A DNA stretch of 64,000 nucleotides. It comes from Sulfurimicrobium sp963741495. GTDB lineage: Bacteria; Pseudomonadota; Gammaproteobacteria; Burkholderiales; Sulfuricellaceae. Position numbers and translations under genes: made by a program. The notes beneath the pieces were generated by a model. It saw only the letters and a list, made by a program, of their open reading frames with translations. It did no database searches and was not told the DNA's origin. Location of the stretch: NCBI GenBank assembly GCA_963741495.1, contig CAVUID010000018.1, positions 1-64,000 of the forward strand, read 5' to 3'. The stretch's first letter is position 1, and each line of letters opens with the position of its first letter. This document shows positions 1-9,265 of this stretch, piece after piece.

Positions 1-1332
<1,332 letters not shown>

Positions 1333-1351
1333 TGTGTTCTCCATTCAAGTT

Positions 1352-1432
1352 TCTGAATGGGCGCAGTTGTTACGATGATCCCGCTCCGAGCCTGGCCCCG
1401 TGATGGAGTCGCAGCGCCCCTCGGAGGGGATT
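1352..1432 (-). promoter_or_regulatory. SAH riboswitch in the ahcY leader
   Basis: On the minus strand the leader reads CCTCCGAGGGGCGCTGCGAC, then a short variable hairpin, then CCAGGCTCGG, and finally a CAACTGCGCCC segment. This matches the conserved core of the SAH riboswitch known upstream of ahcY in beta- and gammaproteobacteria. GGGCGC pairs with GCGCCC to close the aptamer, and TCCGAG can pair with CTCGGA to form the pseudoknot typical of the class. The element ends about 20 bases before the ahcY start. Ligand and switching direction are taken from the family (SAH binding raises expression). Confidence 0.92.
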
Positions 1433-1453
1433 GTTCAATCTGAAAGCAATATT

Positions 1454-1498
1454 GTAGGTCGGGCTTCAGCCCGACTGTCGGGTTTTAACCCGACCTAC
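1454..1498. repeat. GTAGGTCGGG-type double-hairpin repeat, copy 1
   Basis: The element has inverted ends (GTAGGTCGGG and CCCGACCTAC) and two internal hairpins, GTCGGGCTTCAGCCCGAC and GTCGGGTTTTAACCCGAC. A second copy lies at 11561-11603. The TAG stop codon of metK is formed by the end of this element. Confidence 0.85.
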
Positions 1499-2658
1499 AG
1501 TCCTGCGTCGGAGCGTAGCGCGTCTGCTTTGTCCGTGTTTTCCCAGCTGAATTCCGGTTCATCGCGGCCAAAGTGGCCGTAGGCGGCAGTTTTGGCGTAG
1601 ATCGGGCGCAGCAGGTCGAGTGTGAGAACGATACCTTTGGGACGCAAGTCGAAGTGCTTCTGAATCAGTTCGACGATCTTGTCGTCGCTGATCTTGCCGG
1701 TACCGAAGGTGTTGACCATCATGGAAACCGGCTTGGCGACACCGATGGCGTAGGCCATCTGCACTTCACACTTACTGGCCAGCCCGGCGGCGACGATGTT
1801 CTTTGCCACGTAGCGCCCGGCATAGGCCGCGGAGCGATCCACCTTGGACGGATCCTTGCCGGAGAACGCGCCGCCGCCGTGATGCGCTGCGCCACCGTAG
1901 GTATCGACAATGATCTTGCGCCCGGTCAGGCCGCTGTCGCCCATCGGGCCGCCGATAACGAAACGCCCGGTGGGGTTGATGAAGTACTTGGTATCGCGAG
2001 TCAGCATGTGGTCGGGGAATACCGGCTTGATGATTTCGTCGATCACGGCTTCGGTCAGGATTTGGTACTCGATCTCTTCCGTATGCTGGGTTGAAAGCAC
2101 GATGGCGTCCACGCTGACCGGCTTGCCGTCCACGTAGCGGAAGGTGACCTGCGATTTGGCGTCGGGACGCAGCCATGGCAGGCGGCCATCCTTGCGCACT
2201 TCGGCCTGACGCTGCATGAGGCGGTGGGCATAGTAGATCGGTGCGGGCATGAGTTGCGGCGTTTCATCGCAGGCAAAGCCGAACATCAGACCCTGGTCGC
2301 CAGCGCCCTGGTCGGGATCGATGCCCTGACCTTCGTTCACGCCCTGGGCAATGTCCGGGGATTGTTTGTCGATCGCGGTCAGCACCGAACAGCTGCGGTA
2401 GTCGAAGCCGCCGGCAGATTCGTCGTAGCCGATGCGCTTGATGGTGTCGCGCGCCACCTGGGCATAGTCCACCACTGCGGTAGTCGTGATCTCGCCCGCC
2501 AGCACCACCAGGCCGGTGTTTACCAGCGTTTCGCAGGCCACGCGGGCATACGGGTCCTGGGACAGGATGGCGTCGAGCACGCCGTCGGAAATTTGATCCG
2601 CAACCTTGTCGGGATGACCTTCGGAAACCGATTCCGAAGTAAATAGATATTCGTTCAT
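1495..2658 (-). CDS. metK: S-adenosylmethionine synthase
   Basis: It makes SAM from methionine and ATP. The chosen start is the ATG at 2658 (MNEYLFTSESVSEGHPDK); the longer upstream reading runs through the riboswitch and is not coding. The protein is 387 residues, the normal family length. Motifs include GHPDKVADQISD at residues 14-25, GAGDQGLMFG at 118-127 and, later, the glycine-rich GGGAFSGKDPSKVDRSAAY. A SAM-II riboswitch with a terminator hairpin sits in its leader, so the gene is expected to be shut off by its own product. The TAG stop comes from the start of a dispersed GTAGGTCGGG repeat. ahcY follows on the same strand with its own SAH riboswitch. Confidence 0.98.
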   Translation of the reverse strand: MNEYLFTSESVSEGHPDKVADQISDGVLDAILSQDPYARVACETLVNTGLVVLAGEITTTAVVDYAQVARDTIKRIGYDESAGGFDYRSCSVLTAIDKQSPDIAQGVNEGQGIDPDQGAGDQGLMFGFACDETPQLMPAPIYYAHRLMQRQAEVRKDGRLPWLRPDAKSQVTFRYVDGKPVSVDAIVLSTQHTEEIEYQILTEAVIDEIIKPVFPDHMLTRDTKYFINPTGRFVIGGPMGDSGLTGRKIIVDTYGGAAHHGGGAFSGKDPSKVDRSAAYAGRYVAKNIVAAGLASKCEVQMAYAIGVAKPVSMMVNTFGTGKISDDKIVELIQKHFDLRPKGIVLTLDLLRPIYAKTAAYGHFGRDEPEFSWENTDKADALRSDAGL

Positions 2659-2674
2659 AAAATCCTCAAAAAGC

Positions 2675-2712
2675 AAAAAACCCCGTTTAGCGGCGGCTAA
2701 AACGGGGTTTTG
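2675..2712 (-). terminator. Attenuator terminator hairpin in the metK leader
   Basis: On the minus strand a GC-rich stem (CCCCGTTTTAGC pairing with GCTAAACGGGG, one bulged T) is followed by TTTTTT, the form of an intrinsic terminator. It lies between the SAM-II aptamer and the metK start. The sequence TTTAGCCG in its 5' arm is exactly complementary to CGGCTAAA at the 3' end of the aptamer, so terminator and antiterminator pairings are mutually exclusive. Confidence 0.85.
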
Positions 2713-2713
2713 T

Positions 2714-2768
2714 CCTCGCTTTAGCCGTATTTTTAACGCGCCCGCAAGCTGAATCAAATCGGCGCAAG
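2714..2768 (-). promoter_or_regulatory. SAM-II riboswitch aptamer upstream of metK
   Basis: The minus strand carries GCGCC, GATTTGA, GCTTGCG, GGCGC, GTTAAA and GGCTAAAGC in this order. That is the pattern of the compact SAM-II (metA-type) pseudoknot riboswitch: P1 formed by GCGCC and GGCGC, a conserved GATTT loop, and the conserved GCTAAA segment at the 3' end. SAM-II is known from alpha- and some betaproteobacteria. The terminator hairpin directly downstream suggests control of transcription. Confidence 0.85.
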
Positions 2769-2779
2769 TCGCGTTTATC

Positions 2780-3461
2780 TCATTTTTGTTTCGTCTTGTC
2801 AATCGACGGCACGTCATAAGTGACCTTGATCCGCATCCTGCTTTTTACCACCCGGCCCTGGCGCTGGGCAGGTGAAAAACGCGCATTGCGGAACGCATCC
2901 AGGGCGGATTGATCGAATATGCCGGGCGGGTTGGCCTCTTCCACCGAAAGCTCCTGCACCTTGCCGCTTTCGTCCAGCAGCAGTGCCAGCACCACGCTGC
3001 CGGTGACATTGGCGCTGGCCGCCTCATCCGGGTAAATAGGCTGGATAAGCTGCAAGGCGGCAGGGTGAACATCCACTTCCAGGGCCGGGTAATACGTTGG
3101 ATCCTCGATCAGGGGCACTTCGATGCTGGGCAGGCTGGTGCTCGTTTCCGGCGCAGCGCACTGGCGAGCGGCGTGGCGGCAGCCGGTTCGGAAGCGGGTG
3201 GCTCGGTCGGCGGCAGAGGCACTTCCTGCGTCTCGACTGCAAGCGATTCCGGTTCGGGGGGCTGTGCCGTCACTACTGCCGGTGCGATGGCAGGAGCCTC
3301 CACCAGGCGCGCCTGAATCACCCGGCTGACGTGGCTGGAGGAAGGCGCGGCACGGATTTGCAGGCCGAAAATCAGGGCAAAATGAAGAATCAGCGAGGCG
3401 GCCAGGGTCAGCGCGAGTTTTTCCGCTGTTTCCGCGCCGAATGGGTTACCTGGCCAGCCAT
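2780..3461 (-). CDS. TonB-like energy transducer protein, interrupted by two frameshifts
   Basis: The pieces, read in order, give a TonB-type layout. There is a basic N-terminus and one membrane helix (LTLAASLILHFALIFGLQ), a proline/glutamate-rich linker (PPEPESLAV, LPPTEPPASEP), and a C-terminal TonB domain with YPDEAASANVTGSVVLAL and an FSPAQRQGR segment. It should span the inner membrane and act in the periplasm. Two single-base deletions break it: one in the A5 run near 3418-3422, one near 3149-3165. Adding one base at each gives a continuous protein of 227 residues. The start taken is the ATG at 3461, nine bases past the stop of the gamma-carbonic-anhydrase gene, so the two are probably co-transcribed. 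No ExbB or ExbD genes are nearby. It is the C-terminal domain, not a proven TonB partner, that supports the name. Confidence 0.75.
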
Positions 3462-3470
3462 TTGCCCGGC

Positions 3471-3998
3471 CTAATAGCTCTGCTGCAACCGGACATAATG
3501 CGCAGCCGAATAGCTGAAGCAGGCCAGCTCATCCTCCGTCAGGGCGCGCAATTCGCGCACCGGACTGCCGAGATAGAGATAGCCGCTCTTCAGGCGCTTG
3601 CCTTCCGGCACCAGGCTGCCCGCGCCGAGCAGAACATGCGGCTCCAGCACGGCATGATCCATGACGATGGAACCCATGCCGATCAGGCATTCGTCGCCGA
3701 TCTCGCAGCCATGCAGGATGACGCGATGGCCCACCGTGACCCGGTCGCCGATCAGCAGGGGCGCGCCTTCCGGACGGGCGGTGCTTTTGTGGCTGACATG
3801 CAGCACGCTCAAATCCTGGATATTGCTCTCGGCGCCGATGCGGATGCGGTTCACATCGCCGCGAATCACCGCGCCGCACCAGATGGACGAACGTGCGCCG
3901 ATAGCCACGTCACCGATGATATGGGCGCTGGCGTGGACGAACACCCCGTCCGCGAGGTGCGGAGCGATACCCTGATATGCCGCGATATTCGGTTTCAT
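3471..3998 (-). CDS. Gamma-carbonic-anhydrase family protein (YrdA-like left-handed beta-helix)
   Basis: This 175-residue protein shows the hexapeptide-repeat pattern of a left-handed beta-helix (IGDVAIGARSSIWCGAVIRGDV and following coils). His70, His91 and His96 sit where gamma-carbonic anhydrases and YrdA place their zinc ligands (SVLHVSH and GHRVILHG). Whether it hydrates CO2 cannot be told from sequence, since many YrdA-type members have no shown activity. The start at 3998 gives MKPNIAAYQGIAPHLADGVF, the usual family N-terminus. prlC is divergent upstream; the TonB-like gene follows 9 bases later. Confidence 0.9.
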   Translation of the reverse strand: MKPNIAAYQGIAPHLADGVFVHASAHIIGDVAIGARSSIWCGAVIRGDVNRIRIGAESNIQDLSVLHVSHKSTARPEGAPLLIGDRVTVGHRVILHGCEIGDECLIGMGSIVMDHAVLEPHVLLGAGSLVPEGKRLKSGYLYLGSPVRELRALTEDELACFSYSAAHYVRLQQSY

Positions 3999-4029
3999 GC
4001 TTGAAGTCTGCTCATGGACACCCAGATAG

Positions 4030-4035
4030 TATAAT
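4030..4035 (+). promoter_or_regulatory. Candidate -10 box for prlC
   Basis: A perfect TATAAT lies 32 bases before the prlC start. No good -35 box is found at normal spacing, so the assignment is tentative. Confidence 0.35.
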
Positions 4036-4067
4036 CAATTCGCCACTTTTCACGGACTCCAGACAAC

Positions 4068-6097
4068 ATGACCAATCCTCTGCTCGATTTCTCCGGCCTG
4101 CCGCGTTTTCCCGACATTACCCCCGCGCATGTCACGCCAGCAGTGGAACAGCTGATCGCCGACAACCGCGCGCTGGTGGAAAAGCTGGTGGCAGACCCAC
4201 GCAGCGCCCAGCTGGAGCAACTTCGTGCGCCCGCTGGAAGACGCCAACGAGCGGCTTTCTCGCGCCTGGGGACAGGTTTCTCACCTCAACGCCGTAACCA
4301 ACGGCCCGGAACTGCGCGAGGTTTACAACGCCAACCTGCCCACGCTCACCGCCTTTTATGCCGACCTGTCGCAGAACCAGGGCCTGTTCGACAAGTTCAA
4401 GGCGCTCAAGGCATCGGCGGCATTTGCGTCACTGAGCCCGGCACAGAAGAAAATCGTGGAAAACGAATTGCGCGATTTCGTCCTCGGCGGCGCCGACCTG
4501 CCGGATGACAAGAAAGCCCGCTTCAAGGCCATTCAGGAAGAGCTCTCCACCCTCTCCGCCAAATTCGAGGAAAATCTGCTCGACACCACCAATGCGTTTG
4601 CCCTGTTTGTCGAGAGTGAGAGCGAACTGGCGGGCATTCCCGCCGATGCGCTGCAGGTGGCGCGCGAGGCCGCCGAGGCCGATGGCAAGACCGGGCTGGA
4701 AATTCACCCTGCACATGCCGTCCTATCTGCCGGTCCTGCAATACGGCGAGAACCGCGGCTTGCGCGAGCAGATGTACACCGCCTATGTCACCCGCGCTTC
4801 GGAGTTCGGCAAGCCGGAGCTGGACAATACCGCGCTGATCACGCAGATACTCAAGTTGCGGCGCGAAGCCGCGCAATTGCTGGGTTTCAGCAGTTATTCC
4901 GAGGAATCGCTGGCCACCAAGATGGCGGAAACGCCGCAGCAGGTGCTGGATTTCCTCAATGAGCTGGGGAAGCGCGCCAAGCCTTACGCCGAGCGCGATC
5001 TGGCCGAGCTGCGCCAGTTCGCTCGCGAGGAAATGGGCATGGACAAGCTGGAAGCCTGGGACATCGCCTACGCCAGCGAAAAACTGCGCGTCCAGCGCTA
5101 CGCCTTTTCCGACCAGGAAGTGAAACAGTATTTCCCGGAAAACCAGGTGCTGCCGGGCATGTTCAAGGTGGTGGAAACCATTTACGGTCTTTCCATCCTG
5201 CCCTCGCGCGCGCCGGTGTGGCACGAGGACGTGAAGTTCTTCGACATCCGCGACCGGCAGGGCGAGCTCATCGGCCAGTTCTATCTCGACCTCTATGCAC
5301 GCCAGAACAAGCGCGGCGGCGCCTGGATGGACGACGCCATCACGCGGCGGCGCAAGGAGTCCGGCATCCAGGTGCCGGTAACCTACCTCAACTGCAATTT
5401 TTCCGCGCCCGTCGGCGACAAGCCGGCTTTGTTCACCCACGACGAAGTGATCACCCTGTTCCACGAGTTCGGCCACGGCCTGCATCATGTGCTGACCAAG
5501 GTGGAAGACCTCGGCGTTTCCGGCATCAACGGCGTGGAATGGGATGCGGTCGAATTGCCCAGCCAGTTCATGGAAAATTTCTGCTGGGAATGGGATGTCC
5601 TGAAGCACATGGCGAAGCACGTGGATACAGGAGCCACCCTGCCGCGCGAACTGTTCGACAAGATGCTCGCCGCCAAGAACTTCCAGGGCGGCATGCAGAC
5701 CGTGCGCCAGCTCGAGTTCGCGCTGTTCGACATGCACCTGCACCACGACTTCGATCCCGCTGGCAAGGAAACGCCGCTGCAACTGCTGGACCACATCCGC
5801 AGCCAGATCGCGGTCATCATTCCGCCTGCGTTCAACCGATTCCCCAACAATTTCTCGCACATCTTCGCCGGCGGCTATGGCGCCGGCTATTACAGCTACA
5901 AGTGGGCGGAAGTGCTGTCGGCCGATGCCTACAGCCTGTTCGAGGAAAACGGGGTGCTCAGCGAGGAAGTCGGTCACCACTTCTGGAGCGAGATTCTCGG
6001 CATGGGCGGCAGCCGCAGCGCGCTGGAATCCTTTGTCGCCTTCCGCGGACGGGAGCCATCGATGGATGCGCTGTTGCGCCACAATGGGATGAATTAG
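4068..6097 (+). CDS. prlC: Oligopeptidase A (M3 metallopeptidase), interrupted by two frameshifts
   Basis: A cytosolic zinc endopeptidase that degrades short peptides, including cleaved signal peptides in known relatives. The zinc motif HEFGHGLHH is present (about 5460-5490), and the downstream NGVEWDAVELPSQFMENF segment carries the third ligand region. Three reading frames must be joined. An extra C in CCC at 4196-4198 and an extra G in GGG at 4693-4695 explain both breaks. Removing them gives 675 residues, close to the 680 of the E. coli enzyme, with the expected SWSNFVRPLED and TGWKFTLHMPSYLPV junctions. Both breaks lie in short homopolymers and the catalytic region is intact, so sequence error is more likely than gene loss. 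Confidence 0.93.
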
Positions 6098-6216
6098 CGG
6101 CCGTTTTCCAGATGTAGGATTTCACGCCTCGCGCGTTGAAACTCGATTCAGCTTTCATTCAGGCTCCGGCAGATACGATGCGCTTATCGTATCCAGTCCA
6201 TGCAAGGAGACCTGAA

Positions 6217-6738
6217 ATGAATCGAAAAACCATGCTCAAGATTGCGGCAAGTACACTGTTTCTGCTTGCTTCCGGCGTGTCGAAGGCGGAGCAGTATCAT
6301 GACCAGGCGCGCGTCATCCGAGCCACACCCGAATATGAGCGCATCAGCGTACCGTATCAGGAATGCTACGATGAATCCGCACCGGCACGCGCCTACCCTC
6401 GTTCTGGTGAACGCGCGTATGGCGGTTCGATTATCGGCGGCATTACCGGCGCCCTGGTCGGCAACCAGATCGGTCGCGGCCAGGGCAGGGAAGCTGCAAC
6501 TGCCGTCGGCGCCATTACTGGCGCCATTATTGGCGACCGGGTGCAGAATCAGCGGGTCAACGAAAGCTGGGAGCCGCGCACCATCCGCCGTTGCCAGGAT
6601 CTCGAGCGCTGGGAAAATCGCTTAACCGGCTACCGGGTGCTGTACGAGTATGGCGGACATCGTTATGCCACGCTGATGTCGAATGATCCAGGCAAAACCG
6701 TGCGGGTTCGGGTTTCGGTGGACGCCTATGAGGATTAA
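6217..6738 (+). CDS. Glycine-zipper 2TM (17-kDa surface antigen type) envelope protein
   Basis: A 173-residue secreted protein. The start at 6217 is supported by an AAGGAGA ribosome binding site; the upstream in-frame ATGs have none. A signal peptide covers residues 1-26 (MLKIAASTLFLLASGVSKA). Residues about 70-110 form a glycine zipper (GGSIIGGITGALVGNQIG, then TAVGAITGAIIGDRV). The tail contains a conserved-looking CQDLERWENRLTGYRVLYEYGG region with two cysteines in the mature protein. Members of this family sit in the outer membrane or periplasm and have been linked to envelope stress, but the exact role is unknown. It precedes the PepSY gene and the two-component system with a 32-base gap, so one operon is likely. 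Confidence 0.85.
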   Translation: MNRKTMLKIAASTLFLLASGVSKAEQYHDQARVIRATPEYERISVPYQECYDESAPARAYPRSGERAYGGSIIGGITGALVGNQIGRGQGREAATAVGAITGAIIGDRVQNQRVNESWEPRTIRRCQDLERWENRLTGYRVLYEYGGHRYATLMSNDPGKTVRVRVSVDAYED

Positions 6739-6770
6739 AATCAGGGCAATTCCAGATTGAGGGACTTCAT

Positions 6771-7058
6771 GTGAAACACTTTGTTCTGTTCTGTGCGCTG
6801 CTTCTGCCCGCCATTGCGGTGGCGGAACCGTGGAAGTCGCCAGCACAACGTCACCCGAGCGAAAGCGGGCGCCCGGCACAAGCCCGCATCACCATGGGTG
6901 ACGCCATGAACAGGGTGCAGCAGGCTTTCGGCGGGCGCGTCATTCAGGCCCAGCCAGCCAGCGTGAACGGGCACGAGGGCTACCGCATCAAGATCCTGAC
7001 CGCGCGCGGCGAGGTGCGCGTGGTTCATGTCGATGGCGAAACGGGCGCAATGCAGTAA
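6771..7058 (+). CDS. Periplasmic PepSY-domain protein
   Basis: A 95-residue protein with a cleavable signal peptide (MKHFVLFCALLLPAIAVAEP) followed by one PepSY domain (ITMGDAMNRVQQAFGG through VVHVDGETGAMQ). Its stop codon overlaps the ATG of the response regulator by one base, so the products are almost surely translated together. Small PepSY proteins next to PhoP/PhoQ-like systems may be targets or periplasmic modulators of the sensor; that is inference from context. Confidence 0.85.
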   Translation: MKHFVLFCALLLPAIAVAEPWKSPAQRHPSESGRPAQARITMGDAMNRVQQAFGGRVIQAQPASVNGHEGYRIKILTARGEVRVVHVDGETGAMQ

Positions 7059-7730
7059 TGAGGATCCTGATCATCGAGGATGAACCCAGGCTGCGCGCCC
7101 AGTTGCGCAGCGGACTGGAAAGCCAGAACTACCGCGTGGACGACAGCGGCGATGGCCGGGACGGGCTTTATCTCGCCACGGAATATCCGTTTCGACGCCG
7201 CTATTGTGGACCTGGGCCTGCCCGGCCTGTCCGGCATCGAAATCATCAAGACGCTGCGCCAGCAAGGCAAAACCTTGCCCATTCTGATCCTCACGGCACG
7301 CGACCGCTGGCAGGACAAGGTTGAGGGTCTTGAGGCTGGCGGGGACGATTACCTTGCCAAGCCGTTCCAGATGGAAGAGCTGCTGGCAAGGCTGAAAGCC
7401 CTGCTGCGGCGGGCCGCCGGCAGCACCGGCCAGACCCTGCGCGGCGGCGCTGTCAGCCTTGATCCTGCCGCACAGAAGGTGCTTGTAAATGGAGAGGAAG
7501 TGGATCTGACCGCTTTTGAATATCGCCTGCTGGAATATCTGATGCAACAGCGCGGCAAGGTCATTGCCAAGAGCCAGCTGGCCGATTATCTCTACCCCCA
7601 CGATCAGGATCGCGACAGCAATGTGCTGGAAGTCCTGCTCGGACGGTTGCGGCGCAAGCTCGACCCGGACAGCACCCTGCAGCCGATCGAAACCCTGCGC
7701 GGCAGGGGTTACCGCTTTACGCTGCAATGA
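7058..7730 (+). CDS. OmpR/PhoP-family response regulator, one frameshift
   Basis: An N-terminal receiver domain (phospho-acceptor Asp51 in IVDLGLPG, ILTARD, Lys in LAKPF) is followed by a winged-helix DNA-binding domain (LTAFEYRLLEYLM, LRGRGYRFTLQ). The frame breaks at TTT 7190-7192; dropping one T joins LATEYP to FDAAIVDLG and gives 223 residues, the family norm. The downstream kinase is PhoQ-like, so a PhoP/PhoQ or QseB-type pair is likely, but the signal is unknown. The overlap with the PepSY gene places it in the same operon. Confidence 0.9.
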
Positions 7731-7746
7731 CGCTGGAAAAACATGC

Positions 7747-7876
7747 ACCGCAAAGGACGCGAAGGCTCGCCAAGGAAAGCGAAAATCCGACAAATCCCGG
7801 CGTCTCCCCGGTTTGGCGGCAGACTTTGTCGAACAGGCATTTAATTCCCTTGCGAAACTTCGCGGCTATTGCGGTT
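7747..7876. repeat. ACCGCAAAGG-type long inverted repeat, copy 1
   Basis: The left arm (7747-7778) is a run of 9-base units such as CGCAAAGGA and CGCGAAGGC. The right arm (about 7843-7876) is its imperfect inverse and ends in TTGCGGT. It fills the gap between the response regulator and its kinase. A second copy lies at 17147-17278. Confidence 0.75.
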
Positions 7877-7885
7877 TTTTAGACC

Positions 7886-9229
7886 ATGTCCCTCAACGCC
7901 CGCATCATTCTTGCCGCTTCCCTCGTGCTGGCGATTTTTCTGGTGCTCACCGGCATCGCCCTTGATCAGGCGTTTCGCGAAAGCGCGCGGGCAGCAAGGG
8001 AAGAACGCCTGCAGGGGCAGCTTTACCTGCTGATCGCGGCGGCGGAAGTGGATGCGGTCGGGCGTCTGTCCATGCCGCCGCAACTGCAGGAACCGCGCTT
8101 TGGTCAGCCCGGTTCGGGTCTTTACGCCACCATTGCCGATGGCAAAGGCAAAACGCGCTGGCGCTCACCTTCGGCACTGAATGTCACGCTCCCGCCTGAA
8201 GCTACGTTGGCAGCGGGGAAAAGCGTTTTTTCCGAGCAGCCGGGCATCTCCGGCACGGATTATTTCATTTATCGCATGGGGGTGAACTGGAGCGAGGGTA
8301 AGCGTAATTTCGCCTTTACTTTCAGCGTAGCCGAGAATCTGGCCGCCTTCCACGCCCAGCTTGGCCGCTACCGCCGCAGCCTGTGGGGCTGGCTGGGCGG
8401 CATGGCCATTTTGCTGCTGCTGGCGCAAGGCACCTTGCTGCGCTGGGGGCTGCGGCCACTGCGTGCTGTGGCGCAGGAAATTCATGCCATTGAGGCTGGA
8501 GAAAAGGAGCTGCTCAGCGGCACTTATCCTGCTGAGCTGAGCGCGCTGACCGGCAACCTGAACGGCTTGCTGCAACGCGAGCGCGGCCAGTTGCAGCGCT
8601 ATCGCGATGCACTGGGGGATCTCGCCCATAGCCTGAAAACGCCGCTGGCCGTCATGCGTGGCGCGCTATCGGAACAGCCGCGTGAATCGGCCAGCTCGCT
8701 CGCCGCCACCGTGGCCGAAGAAACCGAAAAAATGCAGCATATCGTCGATTACCAGCTGCAACGCGCGGCCACCGCCGGGCCGGCATCGCCACTGGCCGCC
8801 CCGCTGCCGCTCAGGCCGGTGGCGGAGAAAATCATCGCCTCGCTGGACAAGGTGTATCACGACAAGAAGGTCCACGCGCAACTCCATCTCGATCATGGCC
8901 TGAATTTTCGTGGCGACCGGGGCGACTTGATGGAACTGCTCGGCAACCTGCTCGACAATGCCTACAAATGGTGCAACACCCGAGTGGAGCTGCGTGCCGG
9001 CGCCGAGGCTGGCCATCTGACGCTGGCGGTGGAAGACGACGGGCCGGGCATCCCGGTAGAGGAGGCCGAGCGCATCCTGCAGCGCGGCGTGCGCGCCGAC
9101 CAGTCCACGCCCGGGCAGGGCATCGGCCTGGCGGTGGCCGCCAGTATCGTGCAGGCCTACGGCGGAGAAATCCGCATCAGCGCCAGTCCGCTCGGCGGTG
9201 CAGGCATAACCGTCCGGCTCCCCGGTTAG
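7886..9229 (+). CDS. PhoQ-like membrane sensor histidine kinase
   Basis: A 447-residue kinase. A first membrane helix spans residues about 7-26, a periplasmic sensor domain about 28-163, and a second helix about 166-186. A HAMP-like linker is followed by the phospho-acceptor His248 in DLAHSLKTPLAV, and then an ATPase domain with the N box NLLDNAYKW, the G1 motif DDGPGIP and GQGIGLAVA. It should phosphorylate the regulator encoded 155 bases upstream. The two are separated by a repeat element rather than overlapping, which is unusual for such pairs. The sensor domain has no obvious acidic patch like that of enteric PhoQ, so the ligand is open. Confidence 0.92.
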   Translation: MSLNARIILAASLVLAIFLVLTGIALDQAFRESARAAREERLQGQLYLLIAAAEVDAVGRLSMPPQLQEPRFGQPGSGLYATIADGKGKTRWRSPSALNVTLPPEATLAAGKSVFSEQPGISGTDYFIYRMGVNWSEGKRNFAFTFSVAENLAAFHAQLGRYRRSLWGWLGGMAILLLLAQGTLLRWGLRPLRAVAQEIHAIEAGEKELLSGTYPAELSALTGNLNGLLQRERGQLQRYRDALGDLAHSLKTPLAVMRGALSEQPRESASSLAATVAEETEKMQHIVDYQLQRAATAGPASPLAAPLPLRPVAEKIIASLDKVYHDKKVHAQLHLDHGLNFRGDRGDLMELLGNLLDNAYKWCNTRVELRAGAEAGHLTLAVEDDGPGIPVEEAERILQRGVRADQSTPGQGIGLAVAASIVQAYGGEIRISASPLGGAGITVRLPG

Positions 9230-9265
9230 CTTTTCTGCTTCACCGCGTTTGGATAGAATCAGGCG

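Noticed and set aside
2659..2817. 53-residue N-terminal extension of MetK
   Set aside because: It runs through the SAM-II riboswitch and terminator; MetK proteins start at MNEYLFTSESVSEG.
4523..6082. Minus-strand frame of 519 codons opposite prlC
   Set aside because: Shadow of the oligopeptidase; the plus strand has the HEFGH zinc motif and family-wide similarity.
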